Assembly: GCA_027053695.1 (NCBI GenBank)
Contig: JALUHL010000215.1
Location: 1 to 7,049 of the forward strand
DNA from: Ghiorsea sp.
GTDB taxonomy: Bacteria; Pseudomonadota; Zetaproteobacteria; Mariprofundales; Mariprofundaceae
Length of the DNA: 7,049 bases
Direction: 5' to 3'
The position numbers were made by a program, and so were the translations under genes. Below, piece by piece: positions 1-7,033 of this stretch; position 1 is the stretch's first letter; every line of letters begins with the position of its first letter. The notes under the pieces were generated by a model. The model had not been told where the DNA came from and made no database searches. It was given only the letters and a program-made list of their open reading frames with translations.

Positions 1-2078
1 GTTTCTATGGCAGTCATAAGTGCGCCCGCTGCCAATGCGCTCCAATCATCTTCACCTTGAAAGTCAGTCTGGATATGCATGAACTTGATGGGTGCTTCAA
101 TCAACGGATTATCCAATACTTGTTTCAAATAACTGGCACGTTGCTGCTCGCTTATCATATGCAAATGATGAAGCTTCAAATCAACATGCCCTTGAACATA
201 TTCTTTCTTACGCTCGGCGGTCAAATCAATACTAAAATGCCCTTGCTGAACCTGGGGCAAGCCTGAAATATTTAACCAATCATTGAGTACAAACATATTG
301 GCATGTTCAAACTGAATGGATAATTGCTGCCAATTCATAGTCTTATCTTGTTTTGCCAAGCGCATATTCGCTGTGATAGGTGTGAGTCCAAAGTTACCTA
401 GCAAGGTCACATCGGCATGTTTACCTTCTTTCTGCCAGTTGAGCACACGCAGATAAGCTTGGTCTAGCCAAACATTGTTTTCATTGCCAATCAATACTCT
501 ACCATGGGTGAACACTGCCTCATCCAATGACCAAGGTATGCTTGCCCATGCCGCCAAATGTGAGGGGTTAGACCAAGCTTGGCGCGGGGTTAAAGGAAAC
601 TGCATAGACCAATGATCTGCACGAATGCGTGCTTGTTGCACGCCATCTGCATCTGCATGTTGAATAGCCAGCTCAAAGTCTTTCGCAGCAAAACTTTGAT
701 TTTTAGACGCAAGTAAAAGGTCAGAGATATATGCAGCCCCTGTTGTTTTCCAATTGTTCTTTGGATTGATGACCAGCTTTAAGGCTGCAAGCCCTTGAAG
801 GGCATACGATTGGCTCTGAATGGGGTTTGGTAAAAGGTTGCGTAATTGGAGCAAGGGCACATGCGTAGCAGAGAGGTAGAATGCACCTTTGTTTTGGCTG
901 CGAAGCCGCCAGAATTGATGTTCATCAACTTGTGCCGAGATATCAAAAGTGATGTTTTGCTGTTGGATAGCAGCAGTACCATTAAGTGCTGGCAGGTTAA
1001 CCGCGGAATGGTCATCACCGAACGAGCTGTATAGGTTTTGAATGTTGATGCTGGGCAAATCCAATTGCCATGATGTATGCAGCAATGATTGATTGGGTGA
1101 GGTTTCAATATTTACATCTTCAATATCTAAACGTTTGCTAGACATCGTTTTCTGCTGATTATCAAGTGCAACATGGTAAGCTGTCATGCTTTGTATAAAA
1201 AGTTTCTGGCTTGTTATGGATGTCTCTTCCCACAACAGTTTTTCGCTGGATATACGCCAATGTTTTGCTGTGCCTGTAATCGTCATATGTCCGGTGATGA
1301 TGCTATCGAAACCTGTGGTTTGTATAGGCCAAGATTGACTATGAATTTCGCCTTCCCAATGTTGTTGGGCTTGATGCAAGCTAGCTAATAATTCGCTTTC
1401 ATCATTGCCGTGCCACTGCATGGTGACTTGCATATTTTTCGCAGCCCAAGCCCCAGACCAAAGCAATTCCATGTCCTGCGTAGTTGATGAAGCACTAAAC
1501 TTGCCTGTTTGTTGCCCAATGTGTTGCGGCATAAAACTTTCAATGTGCCACTGTCCTTGCTCATCATCATGAAAATACTCTCCGCCACCCAGCATTTCGC
1601 GCTCTTGCACAGTGCCTCGGATATTCAGGGTTTGGATATGTAGCTGCTCAAAGCTGGGTAAATGTTCAATACGACCATCATTTATGGTGATGCTTTTGGC
1701 ATATTTGAAAATGGCCTGTAAAGATATGGGCAGACCAAAACCAGCATCTTGCCAAGTGTTGACTATGTCTGCAGCATCAAAATATAATCCTTGGACATGC
1801 ACTTGTTGTAATAAGGGTTTTGTCGTGGTGATAGATGCGGGGTTGCCTTTGATAAATAAAGACTGAATAGAGAGCCCATGCCCTTGCACATCGGCTTTGA
1901 TTTGTTCTACGGTAAGTGCGCCACGCAACAAACGAAACTGTACATGCCCAGCACTGGCATTCATATGCCCAAGCCAAGCCCTAACCTGAACAATCGCTGC
2001 ATCATGGGCAGCGGCTTGGATAGAGAAGTGCCATGCCAGCAGCATCAGTGTGACCACTGCAGAAACTGTTAAATACAT
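1..2078 (-). CDS. AsmA/DUF748-like envelope protein, C-terminus beyond the window
   Basis: Reading the minus strand from the ATG at 2078 gives 692 sense codons with no stop to the left edge, so the 3' end is missing. Residues 2-23 form one hydrophobic stretch (YLTVSAVVTLMLLAWHF) ending in QAAAHDA, which looks like a signal peptide or signal anchor. The rest is a long, low-cysteine protein of alternating short strands, rich in Gln, His and Trp. Phrases such as INDGRIEHLP (about 133-141) and the late block QGHFSIDLTAERKKEYVQGHV (about 612-632, interrupted here only for description) resemble the repetitive beta-rich layout of AsmA, DUF748 and YhdP-type proteins, which act in the periplasm in lipid transport or outer-membrane homeostasis. 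The family call rests on overall style, not a diagnostic motif. It lies downstream of alr and acs on the same strand, 72 bases after acs, so it may be the operon's third gene. No good Shine-Dalgarno precedes the ATG, and no ATG, GTG or TTG occurs further upstream in frame before the acs stop. Coding status is very likely; the family is moderate. Confidence 0.8.
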   Translation of the reverse strand, partial: MYLTVSAVVTLMLLAWHFSIQAAAHDAAIVQVRAWLGHMNASAGHVQFRLLRGALTVEQIKADVQGHGLSIQSLFIKGNPASITTTKPLLQQVHVQGLYFDAADIVNTWQDAGFGLPISLQAIFKYAKSITINDGRIEHLPSFEQLHIQTLNIRGTVQEREMLGGGEYFHDDEQGQWHIESFMPQHIGQQTGKFSASSTTQDMELLWSGAWAAKNMQVTMQWHGNDESELLASLHQAQQHWEGEIHSQSWPIQTTGFDSIITGHMTITGTAKHWRISSEKLLWEETSITSQKLFIQSMTAYHVALDNQQKTMSSKRLDIEDVNIETSPNQSLLHTSWQLDLPSINIQNLYSSFGDDHSAVNLPALNGTAAIQQQNITFDISAQVDEHQFWRLRSQNKGAFYLSATHVPLLQLRNLLPNPIQSQSYALQGLAALKLVINPKNNWKTTGAAYISDLLLASKNQSFAAKDFELAIQHADADGVQQARIRADHWSMQFPLTPRQAWSNPSHLAAWASIPWSLDEAVFTHGRVLIGNENNVWLDQAYLRVLNWQKEGKHADVTLLGNFGLTPITANMRLAKQDKTMNWQQLSIQFEHANMFVLNDWLNISGLPQVQQGHFSIDLTAERKKEYVQGHVDLKLHHLHMISEQQRASYLKQVLDNPLIEAPIKFMHIQTDFQGEDDWSALAAGALMTAIE

Positions 2079-2082
2079 GCGC

Positions 2083-2115
2083 CCATTCGCCGAAGCCTTA
2101 GCTAGCGGTGAATGG
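2083..2115. other. Inverted repeat / stem-loop between acs and the AsmA-like gene
   Basis: The arms CCATTCGCCG (2083-2092) and CGGTGAATGG (2106-2115) are inverted repeats matching at 9 of 10 positions. The odd pair is G-U in a plus-strand RNA and A-C in a minus-strand RNA. Inside, AGC and GCT (2094-2096, 2101-2103) can pair around a four-base loop. On the minus-strand transcript the structure ends four bases before the start codon of the AsmA-like gene, where a Shine-Dalgarno would normally be. No T-run follows on either strand, so it is not a standard intrinsic terminator. Its role is unknown: translational control, RNA processing or protection of the acs message end are all possible. Confidence 0.6.
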
Positions 2116-2150
2116 TAAACTGTACGTTCTGTTACGATATGCGCACCGTG

Positions 2151-4088
2151 TTATTTGCCTTGCAGTTGCGCAATCACCGATTGGTCTTCCAAGGTGGAAA
2201 TATCGGATGTGATGTTTCGCCCTGCTGCAATATCTCGAAGTAGTCTACGCATAATCTTACCCGAGCGTGTTTTGGGTAGGTTGTCCGTGAAGCGAATCAC
2301 ATCAGGTTTGGCAATCGCACCAATTTCTTTGGCGACATGCGCCCGAAGTTCATTTTCCAAGCCTTCATGAGCTTCAACTTTAAGAATCACAAAAGCAAAA
2401 ATACCTTCACCTTTAATATCATCAGGGCGACCCACAACGGCGGCTTCTGCCACCGCATCATGCGATACCAAGGCTGATTCAATTTCCATGGTACCAAGCC
2501 TATGCCCTGAAACATTGAGCACATCATCCACACGACCCATAATCCAAAAATAACCATCTTCATCTTTACGCGCGCTATCGCCTGCCAAATAATAACCTTT
2601 ATCGGCATAGGCTTGCCAATAGGTTTCTACAAATCGCTCTTGATCACCCCAGATGCCACGCAACATGGATGGCCAAGGTTTGGTGAGTACGAGTAGTCCG
2701 CCGCCTTCTTCAACCACCTCACCATCTTTATCCACAATCTCTGCAAATACACCAGGTAAAGGAAGCGTTGCTGAGCCTGGTTTGGTGGGTGTGGCAAAAG
2801 GCAGAGGCGCAAGCATGTGCCCACCTGTTTCAGTTTGCCACCATGTATCGACAATGGGGCAACGACCACCCCCAATGACTTCGTGATACCACATCCATGC
2901 TTCAGGATTGATGGGTTCGCCTACTGTGCCGAGTACACGCAACTTGGATAAATCATAAGTATTAGGGAACTTATCACCTGCTTTGTTTAAGGCACGAATC
3001 GCAGTGGGTGCGGTATAGAAAATGCTCACTTCATGGTCTTGGCAAATTTTCCAAAAGCGCCCAGCATCAGGGAAAACAGGCGTGCCTTCATACATCACTG
3101 TGGTTCCACCATTGGAAAGCGGACCATACACGGAATAGGAATGCCCTGTAATCCAGCCTACATCTGCTGTGCACCAGAACACATCCGATTCAGGCTTAAA
3201 ATCAAAGCTGTATAACATGGTCAAATGCGACCACAGCAAATAGCCACCCGTACTGTGTACAATGCCTTTGGGTTTACCTGTTGAGCCTGAGGTGTAAAGA
3301 ATAAATAGGGGGTGTTCCGCTTCAATGGTTTCAGGCTCACAAGTATCCATCTGCTTGTCACAAAGCGCTGTCCATTCTACATCTTTGTCTTGCCATGTGA
3401 TGTCATTGTTACCGCGTTTCACCACCAACACATGCTCAAGGCTTGGGCATCCCTCTTGGGTGGCTTCATCCACGCTGTTTTTCAAATTGAATACTTTACC
3501 ACGGCGATAACCGCCATCAGCGGTAATCACCAGCTTCGCTTCAGCATCTTCAATGCGGTCTTTTAAGGCTTGGGAAGAAAAACCACCAAACACCACAGAA
3601 TGGGTTGCGCCAATACGTGCACAAGCCAGCATGGCAATCGCTGCTTCAGGAATCATGGGCATGTAAATCACCACACGATCGCCTTTTTGGATACCAAGCT
3701 CTTTCAAGCCATTGGCGGCTTTGCATACATCACGTAATAATTCGCCGTAGGAAATCTTGCGCACATCACCAGGCTCACCTTCCCAGATAATCGCTGTGCG
3801 CTCGCCCAAACCATTAGCGACATGCCTATCCAAACAATTAGCAGACACATTGATATAACCATCTTCAAACCAACGATAAAACGGCGGATTATCACTATTC
3901 AGCACGGTGGAAAAAGGCTTTTGCCATGTTAAATGCTGCTTGGCTAAATCGCCCCAAGTGCCTTCAAAGTCTTGCTCAAACTTTGCAGATTGCGTGTGCC
4001 AATCATCCAATGATGAAAATGTGGTATCCGCTACTGGAGGGTTGAACACACGCTTTTCTTCTAAAATACTTTGAATATTCTCATTCAT
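2151..4088 (-). CDS. acs: Acetyl-coenzyme A synthetase (AMP-forming)
   Basis: This 645-residue protein activates acetate with ATP to acetyl-AMP and then forms acetyl-CoA in the cytoplasm; the E. coli enzyme is of nearly the same length. The N-terminal Acs domain ([20 protein letters not shown], about 68-87) is followed by the ANL adenylation core: VVFGGFSS (165-172), the P-loop [11 protein letters not shown] (265-275), the acetate-pocket and A5 block [10 protein letters not shown] (414-423), and [13 protein letters not shown] with [13 protein letters not shown] (503-530), which holds the hinge to the C-terminal lid. The A10 motif [11 protein letters not shown] puts the catalytic lysine at K611, the residue that is acetylated to switch off Acs in Salmonella. 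The two tryptophans W416/W417 fit acetate rather than longer acyl substrates. The ATG overlaps the alr stop (ATGA), and GGAG lies seven bases upstream inside alr, so translation is probably coupled to alr. The gene is complete and I see no missing motif. Confidence 0.97.
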   Translation of the reverse strand: MNENIQSILEEKRVFNPPVADTTFSSLDDWHTQSAKFEQDFEGTWGDLAKQHLTWQKPFSTVLNSDNPPFYRWFEDGYINVSANCLDRHVANGLGERTAIIWEGEPGDVRKISYGELLRDVCKAANGLKELGIQKGDRVVIYMPMIPEAAIAMLACARIGATHSVVFGGFSSQALKDRIEDAEAKLVITADGGYRRGKVFNLKNSVDEATQEGCPSLEHVLVVKRGNNDITWQDKDVEWTALCDKQMDTCEPETIEAEHPLFILYTSGSTGKPKGIVHSTGGYLLWSHLTMLYSFDFKPESDVFWCTADVGWITGHSYSVYGPLSNGGTTVMYEGTPVFPDAGRFWKICQDHEVSIFYTAPTAIRALNKAGDKFPNTYDLSKLRVLGTVGEPINPEAWMWYHEVIGGGRCPIVDTWWQTETGGHMLAPLPFATPTKPGSATLPLPGVFAEIVDKDGEVVEEGGGLLVLTKPWPSMLRGIWGDQERFVETYWQAYADKGYYLAGDSARKDEDGYFWIMGRVDDVLNVSGHRLGTMEIESALVSHDAVAEAAVVGRPDDIKGEGIFAFVILKVEAHEGLENELRAHVAKEIGAIAKPDVIRFTDNLPKTRSGKIMRRLLRDIAAGRNITSDISTLEDQSVIAQLQGK

Positions 4089-5167
4089 GATTTTTCTCCA
4101 ATATATTGGCGCTGTAGGCGTGAGCCTAGTCCCGTCAGCAATTCATAGGCAATCGTTTGGCATTTTGCAGCAACTTGGTTGGCTTTAGGTTGGTTGTCAC
4201 CTGCACCAAAAAAGACAACCTTATCACCTATGGACACCTGATGTTCCTCAATGGCAAGCATACAATAATCCATACAAACCCTGCCCACAATAGGCAGCAA
4301 ATGACCATTCACACCCGCCTCACCTTGATTGGATAAAAGCCTTGGCAAACCATCGGCATAACCTAAGGCGACCACTGCAATACGCATATTATGAGGGGCG
4401 ACCCACGAAGCAGCATAGGACACACTTTCACCTTGTTGGATATCGCGCACCTGCATGACTTGGCTGCTTAGTTGGGCTACAGCTTTAAGGCCTAGCGTTT
4501 GCCCTGCGATAGGCTCGATGCCGTATAAAGCAATGCCAGGCCGCATGATTTGAGTGTCTATTTGCTCGGATAAAGCTATCAGTCCGGCGCTGTTAAATAG
4601 GCTATATAAAGGCGCAGGCAGTTGTTCTTTGAGGCTTTGGAATGACTTAATCTGCTGCGCATTTAATGGATGTTCGGGGGTGTCTGCGCATGCAAGGTGG
4701 GACATGATACCTGCAAGCTCGATACGGGGGTGGGCTTGGATAGCAGCGTGTAATGTTTGAGCCTCTAGAGCCCCTAATCTATGCATACCTGTATCCACTT
4801 TTAACCAAACAAAGCCTGTGAATAGCTGCTCGGTTAATAAGTTGAGTTGGTCTTGTGTGGTGATGGTTGGGGTAAGCTGAAACTCAGAGCAAAGCTTTGC
4901 ATCTGCAGCATCAAATACGCCTGAAAATAAAATAATAGCTGCATCTTTAGGCAAATGGAGGCGAAGCTGGCTGCCTTCCTCAGCATCGGTAACAGCAAAG
5001 CTGCGGCAACCTTGCTGATACAACACCTTACTTACGGGCACAAGCCCATGTCCATAAGCATTGGCCTTAACCACAGCCATGATTTGCGCATCTTTTGCTT
5101 TGGTTTCTAGCAGAGCATAATTATGCCGCAGATGATTTAAGTTGATGGTTAATGTGGCAGGTCGCAT
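4085..5167 (-). CDS. alr: Alanine racemase, PLP-dependent
   Basis: This 360-residue cytoplasmic enzyme interconverts L- and D-alanine and supplies D-Ala for peptidoglycan. The N-terminal TIM barrel carries the PLP lysine K34 in [11 protein letters not shown] (31-41). [10 protein letters not shown] (123-132), MSHLACAD (155-162), FNSAG (191-195) and [11 protein letters not shown] (209-219) are the usual barrel motifs. The C-terminal beta domain contains the second catalytic base Y251 in ESVSYAASW, then LGYADGLPR (268-276), [10 protein letters not shown] (295-304) and the closing [10 protein letters not shown] (341-350). The length is normal for the family and the start [10 protein letters not shown] is typical. 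It is the first gene of the leftward group, divergent from iscR with 113 bases between the starts, and its stop overlaps the acs start by four bases. No strong Shine-Dalgarno is seen before the ATG. Pairing with acs rather than with dnaB, a common alr neighbour, is unusual. Catabolic (DadX-type) use cannot be excluded from sequence, but no D-amino-acid dehydrogenase is visible. Confidence 0.96.
   Translation of the reverse strand: MRPATLTINLNHLRHNYALLETKAKDAQIMAVVKANAYGHGLVPVSKVLYQQGCRSFAVTDAEEGSQLRLHLPKDAAIILFSGVFDAADAKLCSEFQLTPTITTQDQLNLLTEQLFTGFVWLKVDTGMHRLGALEAQTLHAAIQAHPRIELAGIMSHLACADTPEHPLNAQQIKSFQSLKEQLPAPLYSLFNSAGLIALSEQIDTQIMRPGIALYGIEPIAGQTLGLKAVAQLSSQVMQVRDIQQGESVSYAASWVAPHNMRIAVVALGYADGLPRLLSNQGEAGVNGHLLPIVGRVCMDYCMLAIEEHQVSIGDKVVFFGAGDNQPKANQVAAKCQTIAYELLTGLGSRLQRQYIGEKS
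4096..4099 (-). promoter_or_regulatory. Ribosome binding site of acs inside the end of alr
   Basis: The minus strand reads GGAG seven bases before the acs ATG, within the last codons of alr. Together with the ATGA overlap at 4085-4088 it fixes the acs start and points to coupled translation from an alr-acs message. Confidence 0.75.
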
Positions 5168-5174
5168 GGCGTTA

Positions 5175-5202
5175 GTCTTACGTTTAGAAAGGCATTGGTC
5201 AA
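5175..5202 (-). promoter_or_regulatory. Possible promoter of the alr-acs group
   Basis: On the minus strand a TTGACC (-35-like, 5197-5202) is followed after 16 bases by TAAGAC (5175-5180), a poor -10 with about three of six consensus bases. A start from it would leave almost no leader before the alr ATG at 5167. The call is weak; the true promoter may lie a little further upstream and overlap the IscR operator. Confidence 0.25.
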
Positions 5203-5216
5203 AAAAGAAAGCTGCT

Positions 5217-5241
5217 AATCTTGACTAATATGCTCAGGTAT
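5217..5241 (+). promoter_or_regulatory. Putative IscR type 1 operator upstream of iscR
   Basis: Compared with the E. coli IscR type 1 consensus as I remember it (25 positions, core GACTRWWWYAGTC with flanking ATASYY and RRSTAT), this stretch agrees at 21 of 25 positions. The left half CTTGACTAATAT (5220-5231) and the right flank TCAGGTAT (5234-5241) fit fully; the mismatches are at 5218, 5219, 5232 and 5233. Type 1 sites are bound by the [2Fe-2S] form of IscR. The site overlaps the likely -35 box, which is the expected layout for autorepression of iscR when clusters are plentiful. It lies 50 bases upstream of the alr start and could influence that divergent gene too. Confidence 0.7.
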
Positions 5242-5249
5242 TGCATTCT
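5221..5249 (+). promoter_or_regulatory. Likely sigma-70-type promoter of iscR
   Basis: TTGACT (5221-5226) matches five of six -35 bases and is embedded in the IscR operator. A 17-base spacer leads to CATTCT (5244-5249), a weak -10. Transcription would begin near 5256, giving a leader of about 25 bases that contains the ribosome binding site. The -35 is well supported; the exact -10 is uncertain. Confidence 0.5.
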
Positions 5250-5269
5250 TCGTTTGAAATCAGGAGCAT

Positions 5270-5277
5270 GGAGGTGA
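5270..5277 (+). promoter_or_regulatory. Strong ribosome binding site of iscR
   Basis: GGAGGTGA is a full match to the anti-Shine-Dalgarno and ends three bases before the ATG at 5281, which fixes the iscR start. It is by far the best ribosome binding site in the window. Confidence 0.9.
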
Positions 5278-5280
5278 ATC

Positions 5281-5733
5281 ATGCAATTAACCAGTCGCGG
5301 TCGTTATGCTGTTTCTGCCATGGTCGATTTGGCAAAGCATCAAAATGAAGGACCAATTACATTGGCATCCATTTCAGAGCGCCAGTTTATTTCGTTATCC
5401 TATTTAGAGCAGCTTTTCCGCAAATTAAGAGAGGCTGATTTGGTGAAATCGGTGCGTGGCCCAGGTGGCGGTTACACCTTAGCCCAAGCGCCAAGTGAAG
5501 TGACTATTTCGCATATTATGCATGCGGTGAATGAAGAAATTCAAACCACACTTTGTAAAAGTGATGAAGTGGGTTGCCATCGGGGTAGCCGTTGTGAAAC
5601 GCATAATCTATGGACAGCACTTGGCCACCATATCAAATTCTTTTTAGAAACGGTGACAGTGCAAGATGTGTGCGATGACAAGAATTTCTTAAATACTTTA
5701 AAGGCAGTCGAAAAAACATTAGCGCACCAGTAG
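5281..5733 (+). CDS. iscR: IscR-type Rrf2 family Fe-S cluster regulator
   Basis: This 150-residue protein is a dimeric winged-helix repressor/activator that senses Fe-S status with a [2Fe-2S] cluster. The opening MQLTSRGRYAVSAMVDLA is the Rrf2 signature. The helix-turn-helix spans about residues 27-50 (LASISERQFISLSYLEQLFRK) and the wing is RGPGGGYTLA (59-68). E43 in SYLEQLF corresponds to the residue that tunes type 1 versus type 2 DNA binding in E. coli IscR. The cluster ligands are visible as C92, C99, C105 and H108 in LCKSDEVGC...SRCETHNLW. The spacing C-x6-C-x5-C-x2-H is one residue longer in the first gap than in E. coli. A type 1-like operator overlaps its promoter, supporting autorepression. 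The stop is 10 bases before the ATG of a cysteine desulfurase, as in isc operons. The length is slightly below the E. coli protein (about 162). The cluster ligands favour IscR over NsrR, RirA or CymR. Confidence 0.93.
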   Translation: MQLTSRGRYAVSAMVDLAKHQNEGPITLASISERQFISLSYLEQLFRKLREADLVKSVRGPGGGYTLAQAPSEVTISHIMHAVNEEIQTTLCKSDEVGCHRGSRCETHNLWTALGHHIKFFLETVTVQDVCDDKNFLNTLKAVEKTLAHQ

Positions 5734-5740
5734 GGTGCGC
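5722..5740 (+). promoter_or_regulatory. Hairpin across the iscR-desulfurase junction
   Basis: GCGCACC (5722-5728) and GGTGCGC (5734-5740) form a perfect 7-bp, GC-rich stem with a five-base loop AGTAG. The iscR stop TAG occupies 5731-5733 in the loop. The only Shine-Dalgarno-like bases before the next ATG (AGGG, 5732-5735) are partly in the stem. Ribosomes finishing iscR would open the structure, so it probably couples desulfurase translation to iscR translation. No T-run follows, so it is not an intrinsic terminator. Confidence 0.6.
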
Positions 5741-5743
5741 ACC

Positions 5744-6892
5744 ATGACACAACATCAATCACAATATTATTTAGATTATAATGCCACTTGCCCTCAGCTT
5801 CCTGAGGTGACGCAAGCTATGCGGGAAGTGGTAGAAACCGCATTTGGCAATCCATCCAGCCTACATTGGGCGGGGCGCAATGCGCGCAGAAAGCTTGATG
5901 ATGCTAGAGATGCGATGGCTAAGTTTTTCCATGTAGAGTCAGGTAGTGTGGTGTTTACATCGGGCGGCACTGAATCCAACAATATGGTGATTCAAGGTGT
6001 TATTGCAGGCTTTGAATCAGGGCATATTGTGCTATCTGCTATTGAGCATCCCGCGATTTTGCAAGCTGTAGAGCAGTGGTGTGCGCGCTTTTCAGGCTGG
6101 AGCTTTACCACCGTCAAACCCAATAAAGATGGTAAAGTTGAAGCTCATACTTTGATGCAAGCATGCACAGATGATACCAAATTGGTCTGTTTGATGTGGG
6201 CAAATAATGAAACGGGTGTGATTCAGCCCGTGTTTGAAGTGGCGCAAGCCTGCCGAGAGAAACATATCCTTTGTTTTGTTGATGCAGTTCAAGCTTTGGG
6301 CAAGTTGGATGTAAACTTGGATAAATTGGGTGCGGATTTTGTGAGCTTTTCTGCGCATAAGATTGGTGGCCCTAGAGGTGTGGGCGCTTTGATTCAGAAG
6401 CGAGGCAGAAAGCTTGAATCATTGATGATTGGCGGCGGCCAAGAGCGGGGGCGCAGGTCGGGCACAGAATATGTGGCAGGTGCCTATGGATTTGCTGTTG
6501 CTTTAGGCGTGTTGGATTATACGCGGGCGCAAAGTGTGCGTGATGATTTTGAGGCAAAGTTGAAGCAAGCCATCCCCAAAGTGGCTATTTTTGGGGAAGG
6601 TAATGCGCGAACTGCCAACACATCCATGTTTTGTGTGCCGGGTCTGGAAGGTGAAACATTGCTGATGCAAATGGACTTGATGGGTTTTGCCGTGGCATCA
6701 GGTTCGGCATGCTCTTCAGGCAAACGCGAGCCATCGCATGTATTGCTGGCTATGGGCGCACCTGATGTGCAAGCGCGAAGCAGTTTAAGAGTAAGTTTTG
6801 GTGTGGATGCAGATGAAAGCGTTGTTGATGCCTTGTTGCAAGGTTTGCTTAAGGTGCAAGAACGACTCAAGAAAATGAGTGGCCGAGGCTAA
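5744..6892 (+). CDS. iscS: Cysteine desulfurase, IscS/NifS family (group I)
   Basis: This PLP enzyme takes sulfur from L-cysteine as a persulfide on its active-site cysteine and passes it to Fe-S assembly. From the ATG at 5744 the protein has 382 residues. An in-frame GTG at 5735 would add three residues but has no ribosome binding site. Motifs, in this numbering, are YLDYNATCP (9-17), SGGTESNN (73-80), the catalytic H102 in IEHPAIL, WANNETG (152-158), D180 and Q183 in FVDAVQALG, the PLP lysine K206 in SAHKIGGPRGVG, GGGQERGRRSGT (230-241), and the persulfide cysteine C323 in SGSACSSGKREPSHVL. The positions of D180, Q183 and K206 coincide with E. coli IscS. The group I lobe containing the cysteine is present. 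The C-terminus stops at KKMSGRG, about 20 residues short of the E. coli IscS tail that docks IscU. It follows iscR by 10 bases. The symbol is by family and context; it may be a shorter NifS-type paralogue such as those preceding suf genes or a second iscS. Confidence 0.93.
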   Translation: MTQHQSQYYLDYNATCPQLPEVTQAMREVVETAFGNPSSLHWAGRNARRKLDDARDAMAKFFHVESGSVVFTSGGTESNNMVIQGVIAGFESGHIVLSAIEHPAILQAVEQWCARFSGWSFTTVKPNKDGKVEAHTLMQACTDDTKLVCLMWANNETGVIQPVFEVAQACREKHILCFVDAVQALGKLDVNLDKLGADFVSFSAHKIGGPRGVGALIQKRGRKLESLMIGGGQERGRRSGTEYVAGAYGFAVALGVLDYTRAQSVRDDFEAKLKQAIPKVAIFGEGNARTANTSMFCVPGLEGETLLMQMDLMGFAVASGSACSSGKREPSHVLLAMGAPDVQARSSLRVSFGVDADESVVDALLQGLLKVQERLKKMSGRG

Positions 6893-6925
6893 AATATAGA
6901 TTTAGCTTGACCTTAGGCATTTACT

Positions 6926-6959
6926 CTAACAGTCTGCCGGCGTTCGTGTTAGTATTTTT
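6926..6959 (+). terminator. Weak intrinsic terminator-like hairpin after the desulfurase gene
   Basis: CTAACA (6926-6931) and TGTTAG (6947-6952) form a perfect 6-bp stem with a 15-base loop, followed by TATTTTT (6953-6959). The stem is AT-rich and the loop long, so termination may be partial. If it acts as an attenuator, the gene starting at 7046 could still be in the same transcription unit. Confidence 0.35.
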
Positions 6960-7033
6960 AGTGAGTTTGCACCAGTTCTAAAGCTAGGCCAATTCAAAAA
7001 GAATCAACGAAAATAGATATTAAATATAAGAAA

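Noticed and set aside
57..2072. Many short ORFs on both strands in the left part, suggesting a region of small genes or decay
   Set aside because: Hand translation of one minus-strand frame gives 692 uninterrupted codons that explain the region; the small ORFs are shadows of it.
2083..2115. Intrinsic terminator after acs
   Set aside because: The inverted repeat is convincing but neither strand has a T-run after it, and the next gene on the same strand begins four bases later.
3033..3790. Plus-strand ORFs of 60-84 codons inside acs
   Set aside because: They are antisense to strongly conserved acs motifs, have no recognisable protein features or ribosome binding sites, and are expected as frame shadows.
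5735..5743. GTG at 5735 as start of the desulfurase
   Set aside because: It has no Shine-Dalgarno and lies within the hairpin stem; the ATG at 5744 gives motif positions that coincide with E. coli IscS numbering.
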